From Coniella vitis (taxonomy: Eukaryota > Ascomycota > Sordariomycetes > Diaporthales > Schizoparmaceae), in NCBI GenBank assembly GCA_011317545.1, contig WUJK01000004.1, positions 3,162,001 to 3,226,000 of the forward strand: DNA of 64,000 nt, given 5' to 3'. Below are positions 45,322 to 59,300 of the stretch, one piece after another. Each line of letters opens with the position of its first letter. The stretch's first letter is position 1. The position numbers and the translations under genes are program-made. A model generated the notes under the pieces. It saw only the letters and a program-made list of their open reading frames with translations. It did no database searches and was not told the DNA's origin.

Positions 45322-46157
45322 TCAGATTTCTTCTTCGTTGTTCTCGTCAGGCTCGACGGCTTCGCTGGCCTCGCCGGGCTCAGTGGGCTCAGTGGGCTTA
45401 TCCTGCTGCTGGTCAGGAAGGTCCTCGCTCTGCTCAACCTTGTTGGCAACTACAGCACCGGTACCACTGGCCTTCTTCTTGCTAGGGCGACCTCTCTTCT
45501 TGGGAACCGGAGTAGGGCTGGCGGGGCACTCGTCGCCCTCGCCCTCGCCCTCGCCCTCAGGGGTCCAGAAGGCGCGAACGGCGCTGCCGGGAGTGTCATC
45601 GACGATAAAGTTTTCATCGTCCTCGGTCGCTTCTTTCTTGGTGCGGCCCTTCTTGGCGGCTGAGCCGGGGGCCTTGCCGACAGCACGCTTGCGCTTGGGA
45701 GTCGTGGTAGCCTTGGGAGTGGCGTCGCCGGCATCCTCGTCATTGGTCTTGGTGGTGGCGGCGCGAGAGGCAATTTTGAGCTTGAGGCGGGTCAGCGACC
45801 ATTGCTTTTGAGCGCCGCTGATGGTATTAAAATTGGCAATCTGGGCCAGTTTTTTGAAGTCGATCTGGCCAAGTATTGTCAGTTCCAGGTTCTGGTCCAG
45901 CCTTTGGCCGTAGCGTTATGCGGTTTGAAGCAACCAGGCAAAAGGATTTGGAGTGGAAAGGAGCATCAAGGGGTTCAGGAATCTTGCAGTGCGTCTTGAC
46001 TTGCTCCTCAGTTTCATACCTTAATATCGCCTTCAATACACTGCCAGCCATACAGGGCAACGTCTAGCTCGCGCTTGGACAGTACAAAGTCGCCGGTGGC
46101 CTCCTTGCTGCCATCTTTGCCAGCGCCGTCGGTGCTGCTACCTTTGGGAGGTGCCAT
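45322..46157 (-). CDS. Small nuclear protein with an AT-hook
   Basis: Two exons (46157-46020, 45864-45322), intron 155 nt with branch ACTGACA, give 226 residues. An N-terminal helical region (DFVLSKRELDVALYGWQCI joined to DFKKLAQIANFNTISGAQKQ, then WSLTRLKLKI) resembles the small Myb/SANT-like modules common in Pezizomycotina. Next comes a basic stretch (TPKRKRAVGKAPGSAAKKG), an EGEGEGEG run from a 6-nt repeat, an AT-hook (PKKRGRPSKKK) at about residue 155, and an acidic tail (NNEEEI). The composition points to a chromatin-associated DNA-binding protein; I know no named family member. If the intron were retained, the protein would stop within two codons after the first exon. The function is not assigned. 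Confidence 0.78.
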
Positions 46158-49100
46158 TGCGAGAAATTTGTAAGAAGCGCGTGTGGGTATGGTGGTCGAA
46201 GCGTTTTGACTTGGGCAAAGAAGAAGGATCAGTGTGTGGTTTGAAGTGTATCTCAACACTCTCCAGCTGTGGTAGAAAGCGAGGATCAAGAGGCCGAATT
46301 TAAAGGTGGCAATTCTTGGAGTTGCGGCCTGTTCAGTCAGTTCGCTCAAGTCAGGCAGGAGAAGGGTGCCGGATGGCAAAGATGGGGAAAGGGAATTTCA
46401 GGCAGGTGGGCAAGATATAATGGGAACAACAATAAGATCACAAGAAGGGTTCCTTGGGAGGCAACCATAAAACAAAGTTGAGTATGTCGACATCGTCGAT
46501 TGGAAGCTGCACAGGAATCGAGTTCCTGGCACGTCGAGATATCCTCCCTCAAGGATTCTGATGTATATCAGTCGACCAATATACATTGCTTCTGTAAGAG
46601 GCAACACCTCAAGCTGTATTGCTGGTATAATTATCATACAATATCCGTTGTGGCTTTTGAGTCAGCCAATAGGACAATGGAGCATAACTATCTGAGTCGA
46701 TTAAGTCACTGATATCGACGAGCCTTATTCCTTGAATAAAATTCTGTTAACTCCGACGTTTGAACCTCGAGCCATATTGTCAGAAGGTCTATCCAATATT
46801 CGCAGAAAGAATCTCCGCGATATGCAAGAACTATTGTATACACGTTATGGAAACTATTTGCGATGGGCTGTCAAAGCATTCTGGGGTTACGAGAATGATA
46901 GGCAGATGTATCAAGTCCAACTTTCACGGTTTAAAGAGACGGGAGCTTGGAACCTTGGTTGCTAGTAATCTCCCATTATCCAGAGCAACCTTTTCTGCAA
47001 TATTGCTAGCCAAGGACCCCAGAAATGATAACATAAAATCAGCTCTCACGAGAACTGATTCTGAATCATTCAGGTTTAAGAATACGTACAAGTTCTATAG
47101 CTTGAACGATAATATGTCCATAGGTCACTGACGGCTGAAACATCATCTCGTTGTTCCTCAAGAATGCCTGGCAGCAGTGCTCGACATCTCGAACCTCTCA
47201 GAAGTTGACCAAAAACCTCAAATTTACAGCAAACCTGAGAAATGTGATGTCAGTACAAGTAGTTTCCCCGTGTACCATCACGGCTCTGCAACATCCTGAC
47301 AATCGGCATGCGGATTGGAACCTCACACTATCTTGCGCAAGCGCAGTCTCTATGTGGAAGCAAAGACGCTACAATGGGGAGTAAGTCGTCTTCCAGTCTC
47401 AGTCTTACGGCCTTGAGCGCCCATACAACAGGCCTTCGCTGTTTAAGATGCTGCTATGGTTGCTCAGATGCGCAAGTTGACACACATGAACTTCCCTCTC
47501 AGGATTTGATGATACCATCGTTTGACTTGGCCTGCTATAGCAGGGTCACCCTGCCACTCTTGATGTGGAGCTGTCTTATCATAGTAGCTCGTCTAATAGA
47601 CTCTCTACTATAAAGTAGAAAAAGCTGCAGTATATATTGAATAGGACGGTCAAAAACCTGGAATACAATTCCACTTGGTACATACTTTCCTGAAGCACTA
47701 AGAAATGAAAACTAGTAAGGCCCTCAAGCTGGATTTCCGCCCACAACGTATCATCTAATAGTAACCGACAAGCAGCGGTAGCCGCAAACAGACCCTCGTC
47801 TGAAATGCAGAGCCAACTTCCACTGTTACATGGACCATTCAAATGATTGCTGAGACTGTGACGTGAAACAGCCAATCCCCAGTCGGGAGCTAACTCCCAT
47901 AGGCGTGTCCGACGTACGAACAAACCTTGGGGCATTCAAAGTTTGCCAAGTTCGACCACCAGGACAGGAAGGCTTTTGCATAGGTGAGGGGACCCCGATG
48001 CAAGACAAGGATCTCCCATAACATCAGCAATGAAAGTGGGCATGTGGTCGAACCCAATTCCGGGGCATCGAGGGCATGTGGACGTAAGCGTGCGCAGCTG
48101 CTGTAGTTGTAGAGGTTGGCACTGGTAGCTGCTGTGTGGATGGTCTGCTGAGCCCTTGGATGGCTTAGCCTGTGAGAACCCGAGGAAGGAAAAGGGGTGA
48201 TCCCACTTGGTGGCCGCGATCGTCTCAGTGGCCAAATGGGGGTCTAGATGTCTGTCGGATCAAAAGCGCGGATATTCAAGAAGCACAGCGGTGTAAGTCT
48301 CAACTTTGCTGCTGATCTGACCCGATTGCCGTAAGAGAGGCTGCCGAGCTCGGCACCGACAAGCTGAAGGAAGCGTCCCTGCGGAAGGCCACGAGTCCCT
48401 TGTATATCCGTAAACCCGGGCACTGCACGGGATGCAAAGGGGCAATTTTTGCCGCTTGCTTGTTGGCGGCGTGGCTATGTGTGCTGGCAGTTTTTATTGT
48501 GAGCCAAGTATTGCTTGTCCCTCGTACTTCTTCTCGAACTTGCCACTTAGTTTGAGCAACCAGCAGGAGCAGCCTTCTTTTCTCCATCAGGCCACATGGG
48601 CTCTGACTGGCATTGTACATTTCGATCCTAGCTCGCGGGTCCCCCCCGACTTTGACTCATCGGTATCCTAGATCCTGGCGTTTCAGCACTGCAGGAGTGG
48701 CTGAGGTCGAGCGTCTCAGCCGTCGTCTGCTCAGCTGGAAAGATTCTGGTGCCAATTGCTTGGTTGGGCTCCAAATTGGCTTATTGTTGTAGGAATGCTT
48801 GTAGAGACAGGCAACCTGAAGCAGCTAACATTTCTGGGTGCGCGTGGGATAGTTCGGCGTCCTTGCGCCACGCGATCGACATTGCGAAGGAGGGCAAGGC
48901 AGCCAATGGTCTTACACGGATGACGAAGACAAGGGTACGGTGGGAAGGACATGGACAGGGGTTTTGGCGCCTGCGCAAAATTGCATGCCTACTTAGTACA
49001 AGTATCGTCGGTATTGGAGGGAATCCGTACTCTGTACCCAGTCGCAGAATCGCGTTTGCTGTTACCATATTCTAGCTGTGCAGGCAGCACGCACCTTCAT

Positions 49101-52100
49101 ATAGAACTGGTGGTGGGGTAAAATGGAGTAGGCTGAGTGTCTTTTGTTTTGTTCAAGATATGACGGGATTTGCTCTGCTGGGAACTTTTGAATAGAGACT
49201 CTGTTACCTCTCAAGGATCGTCCCATGAAGAGAAAAACAGGCTTTCTGTGCAGTAAGCGGCCCTACATAGTACAAGGTTTATCATCGCAAAGACCTCGCA
49301 GCCAGAGCTTACGCCGCCCTCATGTTCCCAAATGTGTCAAATCCAGCTGGCGTGACAATCCGCTCAAGCGCGACATCCGGATGGAGCACTAGAGGGAAGA
49401 GAAATCTCCGAAACCCTTGGGCTGCGATTTTCTCGACTGCGCAAAAGTCGAAGGGAAAGGTGCAAAGAGAAAAAACCCACATCAAGTCTTTTTCTCGGTC
49501 TCTAGTAGTTTCCTTTTGGTATGATTAGATATGAGCGATAGATCACAACGCATCAGCAAGCATCTTCCTTGCCGCGACGCTGAGACTCGACGCTAACATG
49601 CTTTCCAGGCAGGCGGATCCCCTTGATTGCAAATTCTATGAGTGATGTCAGAACATGCTTTGTACATGGTAGGCGGATGGTTCCTTTCTTCCCCGTCTCC
49701 TTTCGACGACTTCTCGCCAGGGTCGATCCCAAGCCACCATGGTAAGCTTTGACGCTACTTGTGCACTTGAAGCTATAAACGTAAGCTCTGCAAAAAGTGA
49801 CACAACGCTCAAGGATGTTGGAATATTCAAACATGTAATTATCAGTCGAGAGGTTCGCGTAACATAACGGGATCAGCGAACACTCGATACATCAGCTAGG
49901 CTGACGCTGGGCTATCTCAAGCGCAAAACTAATGTACTATATAAGAGCACGACTATACCCGGGCAGTATTGAAGCAAGAAACGTCTTACGATGCCAGGTT
50001 ATGTGGCAGGGGGGGAGAAAAAGCCCTTGGCTCGACACAGCTGGGTGAATATTTGTTGCGTATACACTGACTGCATCGTGACTAGAAATGCGAGGTGCAG
50101 CTGATGGTCATCCTGAAGAACACAAGGGTACCAACGAGGCGATGGTCCATCGTCAGCCGCAATCCAAGGCTGCGAAACACAAGGCTGTGTTTGTAACCTT
50201 GGGAATTTTGTAGTCATGTCTACCTGCATCCTGACAAATGTCAGTCCCGCCTCTGGCAGGGTATCAGAGAATGGCAATGGGGTGTTCAAAAGTCCGCTCG
50301 TTCACAGCCTGAGTTACTGATGCGCCTGTTGTTGAAACCATGTGGGTTTGGCGATTCCCTTGATGATGACCCTATACGAATTACGGCGATGGGAATAGTG
50401 CTCGAGTTGACGCGGGGCCCGTGCTTGCTTACTATGTACTGCACAGTATGGTATCAGGGTACCCAGAGAAGATACTTGCGCAATGTAATCGTATTTTGCT
50501 TAGCTGCCCTTCCAGCCGGAGTCGCGCAGGGGTTAGGGAGAAAATTAGCTTCGTTGTTAAACGGAATCGGCGGTGACACTTGCAATTCCGAGTCCGTCCC
50601 CGCTGCAGGGTTTGACATCAAGGCAGAAAACGGGAGAGGAGCGAAACGGTGGTCTCAAACGGAGACCCCGCCGGCCATTTTCTTCTTTTTTCCATCGAGT
50701 ACCGTAGTATCCCCTGTACAAATGCAAGCGTCATCAACACAGCACACAGAATGCACGCGTCCCGGTAATAAGCCAACATCACCCCCCATGTCATGCTCAA
50801 CCAGGATGGGACGTGGGAAAAAAAGAGGAAAAAGGTAAAAAAAGAAGGTGAAGGAAGGCCACAAGAAAAGATGATGGAGAAGAAAGAGAAAGGTGGATTC
50901 CAGAGGAAATTTGAAGATTCTTGCTTACATAGTATAAGGCTGACTGGGGACGAGCCGTGCACACTTTCCGAAGCATACGCGGGAAAACTTCAGCCCTCCA
51001 CTATATCGCCGGCCCAGATTATGCTCATTCACTTTGCAACAAGTCTATTTTGTATCCAGTCGGTTCTATGGATCATCTATATACATAGTAGTAGTCAATT
51101 GAGCTGGTGGGGAAGGGGGCCATGAGAAACCGCTGATGGGCCATGTTCTTTCAATTTGGCCATGTCAAGCAGTCTGGATGATTTCGAGACATTGTTCATC
51201 ACATCTATCATATCAGCGACTATGTATCGTACTAATATGTATGTACAGGATGTACCAGGCAAGACATGCAAAGCAGGCCCCCAAGAGGAACAGGGGACGG
51301 GAGGAAGAGGAAAACTCTTGCACATGGCTGCTTCTTGCGCTTGTAAAAGTGCGGTTCTTAAGGCCGAAATAGCATCGGGGGAAAACAGAAAAAAATGCGC
51401 CATGATGTCTAAAACGGGCAATGTGGGCACACGCTCTAAGCAGCATGTACCTTTGTACCGTTGATGCCCCAGTGCTCCACACTCCGATTCATCTGACAAA
51501 AATGCGAGAAGAAAAGAACGGAGATTGACAACGGAAAAGGAAAGACTTCAACTGGAAGGAAAGAGAAGAAGAAAATTTCTTCAAAAAGTTGAGAACTACC
51601 ACATTCTAGACTTGGGGAATGGAAGGCACGGCACACTGTGCCCTCCGCACCACAGTCAAGCTTCACAAGAAAAGATCCGAACATGACATCGAGCCTCAAA
51701 GTCCGAGAAAAGCCTCCCATGTCCGATTTGGATTCATGATGCGAGCCGCTAGCCGTATGACATGTACGGTGTGTCATGGCAGGTCTGCACTCATACATTT
51801 GTAGATAGCTGTTCGCATGAAGTAATGAGGTATATGTTATCTCACGAATCCACCAGAGAGGCCTGGTCAGTCACAGAACACATCTATTGAATTCTACAGT
51901 AGAAATGCTGCTCAATTGCCCCCCTCTCTCTTCCTTCTGGGGCATCATGATATCGCCGTGCACACGTCACAGTATATCCGCTGCACATGCAAGTCCACCC
52001 TTACGCCGGATATTTTTCAGAATTCTGATGGTTTTTTTTGGTGGGTTTGTCGTGCCTCGGCCCCGCAGTGTCTGGAGACGATCCGAGGCACGCAAGAAAT

Positions 52101-54373
52101 ACTATGTACTACTGCATATCTGTGTACTATGTTGCAGTCCATCAGGCTGCACAAAGGCTTGCAAATACAAGTAAACGGCGCAAAAAAGAGCTGGAAAAGG
52201 CGGCAGTGAATACTTTGTACGTCAGATGAGACGTCTAGTCCGTACCTGACTCAATCAGACCACACCAAGATCCATGAACGGTGGATCTTTCAAGACGGTT
52301 TGGGAATCCACGCACAAGTCGTCCCGGCACAAGAACCAATCCAGAAGAACCAAACCATCGATCTCATTTTTCTAAGCAAGATTTTGATATCCTGCTCGAA
52401 TGGCTCAATCATGGTTGAAATACTTATTGCAAGAGGAAGGGGGGGAGGCTTGCTTCTGGGGGAGCTCTGTGTGCTCACTGGCAGACTGGGTGCTCAGTGG
52501 ATACGTAGTCGATACGCAATCCTTGCCGTGGTGAACGGCTTGTCCCGTTGATGAATACTGGTTCTTGTTGACGCAACTTATGCTGGCTGAGTCAATCAAT
52601 TAATTACAGCGACCTCGTCATGGACTGTGATAATTAGATTCTTTGGATTTTGGTGCTGTTGCCTACTTTATTCTCAAACCTAGCAATCAGCTAGAGAAGG
52701 CGAGATCAATGATCGCCAATGTGGATTCATTGTTCGTCGAACCAGTATCTGGCACGCACCCAGCCAGATCGTTCACCTGTTGACAACTGAATATTCACAT
52801 GCTATGTAGACCAGTCAGCTTCATGTAGACATCACCCCACTGAACCTGCTCCTCGAATCCGACCAGGAGAATCGATGTTCATGAACGGTGAAAGTGCGAT
52901 GTGCATTGTTAAAAACCAGTTGCACTTTGGCAGCAAAAGACTGAATTCTTTATACCTGCTCAAAAAATCGACTATCTTGAGCTCTGCGCTCACTATCAGC
53001 GCCGAAAAGGCGGATGCACTAAGTACCTAGGTCCAGCTCTTTTGGCTCCTATTTTTCCAAGTAGAACATCGGTACATGGACATTTAGTATATTGAGCGAG
53101 CGACTGGGCTTTCCCTAGTCCTAATGTATAGTTACACTTTGTAAATAATATTTTTCTCCTTTTTCGTATATAGAAAAAAAAGGGAGAGAGAAATGGAAAA
53201 TACATGCACCAAGTCAGCAAGCCCCACGGTTCTGAGAGAGCCCCTCAATCCATTTTCCCCTTTCCCCTCCCTTCTACCATGTACGTAGAACGATAAAAAA
53301 AAAAAAAACCCCATCAATCATGATCCTTTTTGAGCGCTCTATATAGTAGAACATGAGGCTTGATTTAAGAGGGCACATATGAAACTTACTTACATAATAC
53401 AACAAATGCGGCTTTGTCGGATGCTCCGCGCCCCCGAAATTGGGACGCGGTCCCCCCCAAACACCCAATCGAAAATGCCGGCTCCGTTGGAACCAAGCAC
53501 ATGTGGACTTCGGCCCAAACGTATGGTACACCGGTGTTCGGCGCCGAGATACCGGGTCCTCAGCAATTCTAGCAGACCCTTCGCCAGCAGTTTACTTGAA
53601 AAGGATTGCAAAGTTTCTTGGCACCTTGGATGGTCATATTTTATTTTCTGTTGATCATCGTGGTATCTGCTCATGGTAAGGATGATAAGTGTTATCATAA
53701 TAAGCTGATACAACCACACAACAATATACCTAGCAAACAAATCACACATGGATTTGCTTTAATTGGGAACGCGTTAATCTTAAAGAGGGGTGAGGGCCAA
53801 TGTAGAAAGACGCAAAAGGTCCATCAAGACCGTGCATACATGCAATAGAGTGGAATCAATCGTTCCATTTCGAGCCGCCGAGGCGCGTTCTATGTTCAAT
53901 ATACAGGTCTTGACTGCGCTGGCGAAGAATGATCACTTGCATGAAAGGCGCATTCGTATTCGTGTGATGATCGGTGTGACCAGGGCCATTGTGTACTTGC
54001 GTCTCCACACTCGCAGAAGGCCAAAACCGAGGCAACCTTGGACGGTACAGCGGCTTCGACCCGTAATGTAGTCGTACAACCTGTATTTCCAACAAAAAGC
54101 CCCTCGCCTGATTAACGAAGAGGAAAAAATTCAAGAGAAGACAAAATAAATCTGAACATATAAGCAGAAAATGAGACAAAGTATCCCAAAAAAGAGCGCA
54201 TGCTCTCCAAAACGCCGTCTAATGTAGCCCGCCCGCATTGTGATCCTCTTCCGAGGTGTCCCGCCCACCGTATCCTTTTCATATCAAAACATGATCCCGT
54301 TGTATACATTTTAAACCCTGCCTAGCTGTTTGGGTACTCGTTATCTTGCTGCAGTAAGCGATGACGGATTCGA
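46158..54373. other. 8.2-kb region without a recognised gene
   Basis: No open frame has convincing protein features. The stretch 46560-47720 is visibly richer in A and T than its surroundings. Purine-rich tracts lie at about 50805-50895 and 51500-51570. Five TACATAGTA-type motifs are present (49264, 50430, 50936, 51082, 52100). I saw no terminal repeats or transposase. Confidence 0.4.
46560..47720. other. AT-rich island with possible coding relics
   Basis: The A+T content looks near 60 percent by eye against roughly 48 percent nearby. Two overlapping plus frames (46732-46965 and 46760-47131) read protein-like (for example GLSNIRRKNLRDMQELLYTR) and appear to continue one another across a frame change. 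They may be a decayed gene or transposon fragment; no family is recognised. Confidence 0.3.
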
Positions 54374-55591
54374 CTACATGCGTAACGCGTCCGGGTCGTA
54401 GCTGGAAAACATCATTGGATCGGCACTTCCAATCATGACCTCGGGATTCGGACAACTTCGAACGTGTGGTTTTATTCTGCCAAGATCAGACTCCATGTAG
54501 CCCTGGCTCAGCATGTCGAAATTCGAATAAGGACCAGAGGGTTGCAGAAATTGGGGCCCAAAGTCCATGGCGGACGGTGCAACCCACGGCGGCGCATATA
54601 AATGCGGCGATGTAGCGCTATAGAGGCTCTCTGGAGAAAGTGCAGAGTAGCTTTCGAATGAATCATGGGTAAGACTGGCTGGGCTCAGAGTACCGCTTGC
54701 TGTAGCGCCACCTCCAAAGGCCGCCCTGCGATAGTCCTCAAAATCGGAGTGTTCTGCTTCGGAGGAACTGCTTTGCTCGGATGCCGGCGCGACTGGATGG
54801 GTCGGGGCTGGCGGAACTTCGTCGTGTTGTTCCTGCTTTTCTAATTGTGAGGCCAGCATAGCCAAACCCTGCTCGTCTTCAGGAAAGACGGAGTGGACAG
54901 GCAGGTCAATATCGCTGTTGGGCCGTATGCAGCCCAGCATCTGGGCAATGTTGTGAATCACAGGCTGGCCGCGGTCGTTCAAGTCTGGCTCTCCAAGCTC
55001 CCACTTCTGATCTGTGCGCAACATGGTGTAAAGCTTGTGTATGGTGGCAATCAGAGCGAATTGTGTGTTTTCCAAAACTTCGGCATATCTGCAGAGAGGA
55101 AATAATACACAAGTCAGTGACTACCCTGATAACGGAACGAGATGCACGGGAAAATAAAAGGCACCATTACGCACCCTCTTGGTAATTGTTTGAATTCGGT
55201 CTTCTTCCGTACGCCTGCTGTGCAAACAAGACCGTCGTCCTTACATCTTTTGCAGGGAAACTCTCCATCACACTAGTGTAGGGTCAGCTCTGACCGGACT
55301 ACAGCAGGAGGCCCTGAGGATGATATCTGAGTCACTCACTTTTGTCTTCTTCATACGACACCTCTCACACGCCTTCCACACTCTCTTATTCCTACCGTCA
55401 GCGCCAGAAAGGGCCGAGTGGCCATCGGCTGGTGACATGCGCGTGTGCAGGTGCAGGTGGCCAGTCGAGGTGCTGGAGCGTTTGGATGTGCGGTGCGTGG
55501 GTTTTGTGGATTTAGCGACCGATGTCTTTCTCTTGGGAGAAGGCGATTTTAAACCCCCCTCCATGGGAGGACTGGGTAGACTCCGTTCCAT
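54374..55591 (-). CDS. Zn2Cys6 transcription factor
   Basis: Three exons (55591-55340, 55272-55175, 55088-54374) give 354 residues. The N-terminus is basic and Ser-rich. The binuclear zinc cluster spans residues 75-101: CERCRMKKTK is encoded at the end of exon 1, and CDGEFPCKRCKDDGLVC begins exon 2, giving spacing CX2CX6CX5CX2CX6C. The linker TEFKQLPRG joins YAEVLENTQFALIATIHKLY in exon 3, a dimerisation-like helix found in small fungal regulators similar to fluconazole-resistance (FCR1-type) factors. The C-terminal half is Ser/Pro/Tyr-rich with acidic patches and no fungal-specific middle homology domain, suggesting an activation region. The start is the first in-frame ATG. The gene is isolated, with more than 8 kb free of genes on either side, so its own regulation may be elaborate; its targets are unknown. 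Confidence 0.9.
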
Positions 55592-55866
55592 GCTTCGCAG
55601 CGGGATCTTGATGATCGTCCCAAAGTGAAAGGGAAAGCAAAGAATCAAGGTGGTTTTTTGGGGGGGAAACAAAAAGTAGGCTTGCTCGCTATCCCAGGTT
55701 TATTGGTTGCCTGACAGAAGCAATGGGTGGTGGAGGGTGTTGCTGTGCGGTTGTCCTTGGGTCCGTGCTTGTAGTATCAATTCCCAAATTGTCGAGCCAA
55801 AGTCCTGTCCGTTTGTGGCAGCGTCTAGGTGTTGGTCACAGCAGCAGCCCGTTTGCCTATGTGTAA

Positions 55867-55937
55867 GGCAGGCACGATAGCAGTTGCAGGGCAGTGGCAG
55901 TTGCGGTCTTGGCCAAGCTGGCAGGCAGGCACGATAG
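55867..55937. repeat. Direct 14-nt repeat in the regulator promoter
   Basis: GGCAGGCACGATAG occurs at 55867-55880 and again at 55924-55937, 57 nt apart, about 280-350 nt upstream of the regulator start codon. Confidence 0.7.
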
Positions 55938-56364
55938 GAACTTTGGAAAGTGTTGTGGTGTGGTATTGTGTAAGCAAAGCAACTTCAGAGGAAAGAGGTA
56001 ACGTCGAAGAAAGGAAGCATCGAGGGGGTCGCGGGGGTGGAAGTAGTCGCGTAGAAATGAGTCGGCCGTGGAGGATTAATAATGGTCAGGCACGTAAAAA
56101 GTCCCAGCCGGGTCAAAACAATAATCAGACGTTGGCTGCAATAAGGGTACTAAAGGGTGCTGAAATTATTTGTTTTGTAATAGACTTCTTGGGCAGCCTC
56201 TGGGGCGGTGGGCGGTGGCCGGTAATTATGACGCTAGACTGTCCGGGCGATTTGGTCAGGTACTCGAGCCAAACACCTTCTGCGTGTAATCATACATACG
56301 TACAGAGGTACTTGGATACATTTATGCTCTACAAAGTATACATCTGTCAACGTACCTCTGTACG

Positions 56365-59300
56365 TACTATGTACCGTCAGGCAAGCACCGTTCGCAACGG
56401 ACCCGCCTCAGCGTTTGGGTTGCAGACTCTCCGCGGATAATCCCTGAAGTCCTTGTCCAGCGGCCTTTGTCGGGAGATAGCTACCGTAAGGCCTAGAGCG
56501 CGCGCGCGCAGACGGGCATAACGGTCGGCTAGATGATATGTCCGAGGAGCGGATAGAATGATGGTTTTCTTGGGTTATGCATCTGCGCTGGGGGCTCGCA
56601 GAAAGTTGCCTCGAGACCTCGCGCGCGTGCTGTTGTCTGCTTGTACCGACGGCCAGGGCCCGTTTGGCGTTTTGTTTTGTGTTTCCCTCCCCCCTGTTGC
56701 CGTCGTTGCTGCTGCTCGCTGTTGTTGTCTCGACTCCAAAGACACCAGTAACGGGAATGAGGGAGACGTGTCAAGGGCTGCTGGTAGTGCGTGAAGCGGT
56801 GGGTGCACAGCCAGGTTGCCAGGGTTTTTGTAGAGCCCCGGAATTCAAGCAGACGCCGACAAGGCGCAGACAAGGCCTTGGCCGGGTAGTATCTTGATGC
56901 CGAACCGCCGCTGACTCTTACCATACATAGTACAGGGCCGCAGCGAGGCAGCGTCGCGTTACAAGCGGGCAAGGGGTGCCAGGCTGAGGTGAGAATTGGC
57001 TACCGTAGTACATAGTACAGTGGCCCTAGAGTGTCCGTTGCTATGCGGCTTGCAAGTGTCAACAAGAGAGCGGTTCCCAACGTCGTATGGGCACAGACTG
57101 GCTAGCTTGCTTGATGCTCTGTACATAGTATTCGGGGGCCACTGGCGTTACGCAAAGCCCAGGGGCTCAGCCACCTGTCCACGTCCATGCTGGGTCGAGG
57201 GGCTTCATCCTGGATATAATGAATGGCCTGCCTACGCAGCCAACCGACTAATAGTAATAAAGCCAGCCGTCCAGCCCCATTGATACTACGCGTCCAACAC
57301 GGGCTCAGTACATGTTTACGGTTGTCAGATGGCGGGTCCATTCTGGTTCGTGGTGGTCTGCTCGTGCGAGGTCGGTTGGCGGGTTGTTGGCTGGCACTTT
57401 TGTCCGATTGACCCAGTTGTCCCGTGTGTCTTCTGTACTTTCTGCCTACAATCTGCTATACAATTGCTCGGTGTGCCTCGTCTGCCTCGTCCGGTTGGTT
57501 TTTTCTTGGTTCTTTTTCCGGTTCCTCTGCTTCCCTCTTTCTCTGTCTCCTTCTTTCTCGCTTGACGTGGAGACAAGATTGGCGTGCAGGTTGCAAAGCG
57601 AAAACAGTGGGGCCACTAATAAGCGATAGAAGGACTTGGACTTTTCCACCAGAACCGAAGGACGCTGTTTGACTGAGTAAGCGGTGCCGAGTCTCACAAG
57701 AGCGTGCCCAGAGCACACCAAAACGCTCAGCTGCTTTCCGGTTGGCAACTGCGTACGGCATGCTGGAGCGCCGAGCATTTCAATCTCTCTGCTAGCAAGC
57801 TCCTTGTCACCCGGTTATCTTGGGGTATAGACATGCGAGTAACGGCCAGAGGTCTAGAGGCTTGGCGATGATCACGAACTAGAGCCAAGAGACTGGACAG
57901 GCCTTGGGCGATAGCTAATCAAGGGTCCTGTATTCTTTTGCGCCGTGTCTTGCGGCCCTGTTTCTTGTTACCCGTCTGTGCTTTGCTGGCTTGTACACGC
58001 ATATTTACTATCCATGATCTGGCAGTTTTGAGGAGCATGATTTCGAATGCAGTTCAGAAAAATCTCACTTACTATGGGCGTGTGACATCATGATGTCTAT
58101 CTCTTGTTCGGCACCGTTTGGAAACCTTTTGATGGCCTTAGTGTAAGGAGTACGTGGGGCGTTGAGCACTGAGTGGGAATGAAGAGGTACTTTGGTACTT
58201 GCACAGCAGCCAGTGGTCACTGTCACTCGACAAGCACCAGCATCGTCGATGTCGACTCGAGTATGTAGCCGACTAGCCGGTGCTCGTCAGGGATCTGTGC
58301 GTAGTACTATACATAGTATAGTCTAGTCGTATATAGTAAATCTTGTATAATATGTGTTTCTGTGATCGAGAATGCTTTTCTGTGCAGCACACATACTGGT
58401 CCAAGGCGTGGGCAGCAGCGAGACATAATGCTTACCTCTTCCAGCAATCACATAAGATTTTCACTGAACAAATTGTGGTTACATGGCTGTGTGATTGGCG
58501 ATGGATGTTGAGAGTACATTGTCTAGACCTTAAAGACAATCTTGTTGCAGCTTCGTCCTCAAGAACACATCGCAAGCCCCGAAGGGCCATGCAACGATGA
58601 CGGGCGGGGAAGTGTGCGACTGGGTGTGGCGCCATGACTGTTGGCTGACGTTGGAACAATGGAACGGGCTTGTTGTGACTAACAGCAAGATGAAGAGAGC
58701 AACAACCGCATTTGAAATCCGGCCAGACGACTCAGGCTAGTCCCCCGCTTGCTTACTACATAGTCTGTACAGAGCGCGCCCTGCCATTTTTCCAGTGGGG
58801 TCTTGCCGGCGCGGTACTATATAGTCAGAGGAAGGTGCTCTGATGTACATAATGGCACTTGCTGCTGCCGACGGATTTAGGTTATTTTGTGGACTACCTG
58901 CCAGCCTGCGTACCATGTACATAGTAAAGCAGCTGCGACTGCGTTACGCCGACATAGTCCCATTGCGATGCTACACAGCACTTATATAGCACTTACATGG
59001 TATATAGTAAGTACTTACATTGCATGTGCATCGGCACGCACTTGACTTGGGCGAAGAGCAAGACCGCTTCTAGCAGCATCTGATGCTATTGGCAGCCAGT
59101 TGTGCATATACATAGTATGCGTTGCATCGCTGACCGTCAACTCACTCAGCAGGTGTGTGCTAGCGAATGTCCAGCTTACGATGTACTCAAGCACGATGCG
59201 GTCATGTCCAAGGTATCTCGGTACCTCGGTATCTACGTAGCCGGGTAAGGCATCCGCTTGCCGATTCGGTCCCGGTCTCAGAGCTTGACGTTCTTTTCCC

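Noticed and set aside
55829..56440. 203-codon plus-strand open frame upstream of the regulator
   Set aside because: It spans the direct repeat and a TACTATGTA motif, shows no domain pattern, and lies in the regulator's promoter region.
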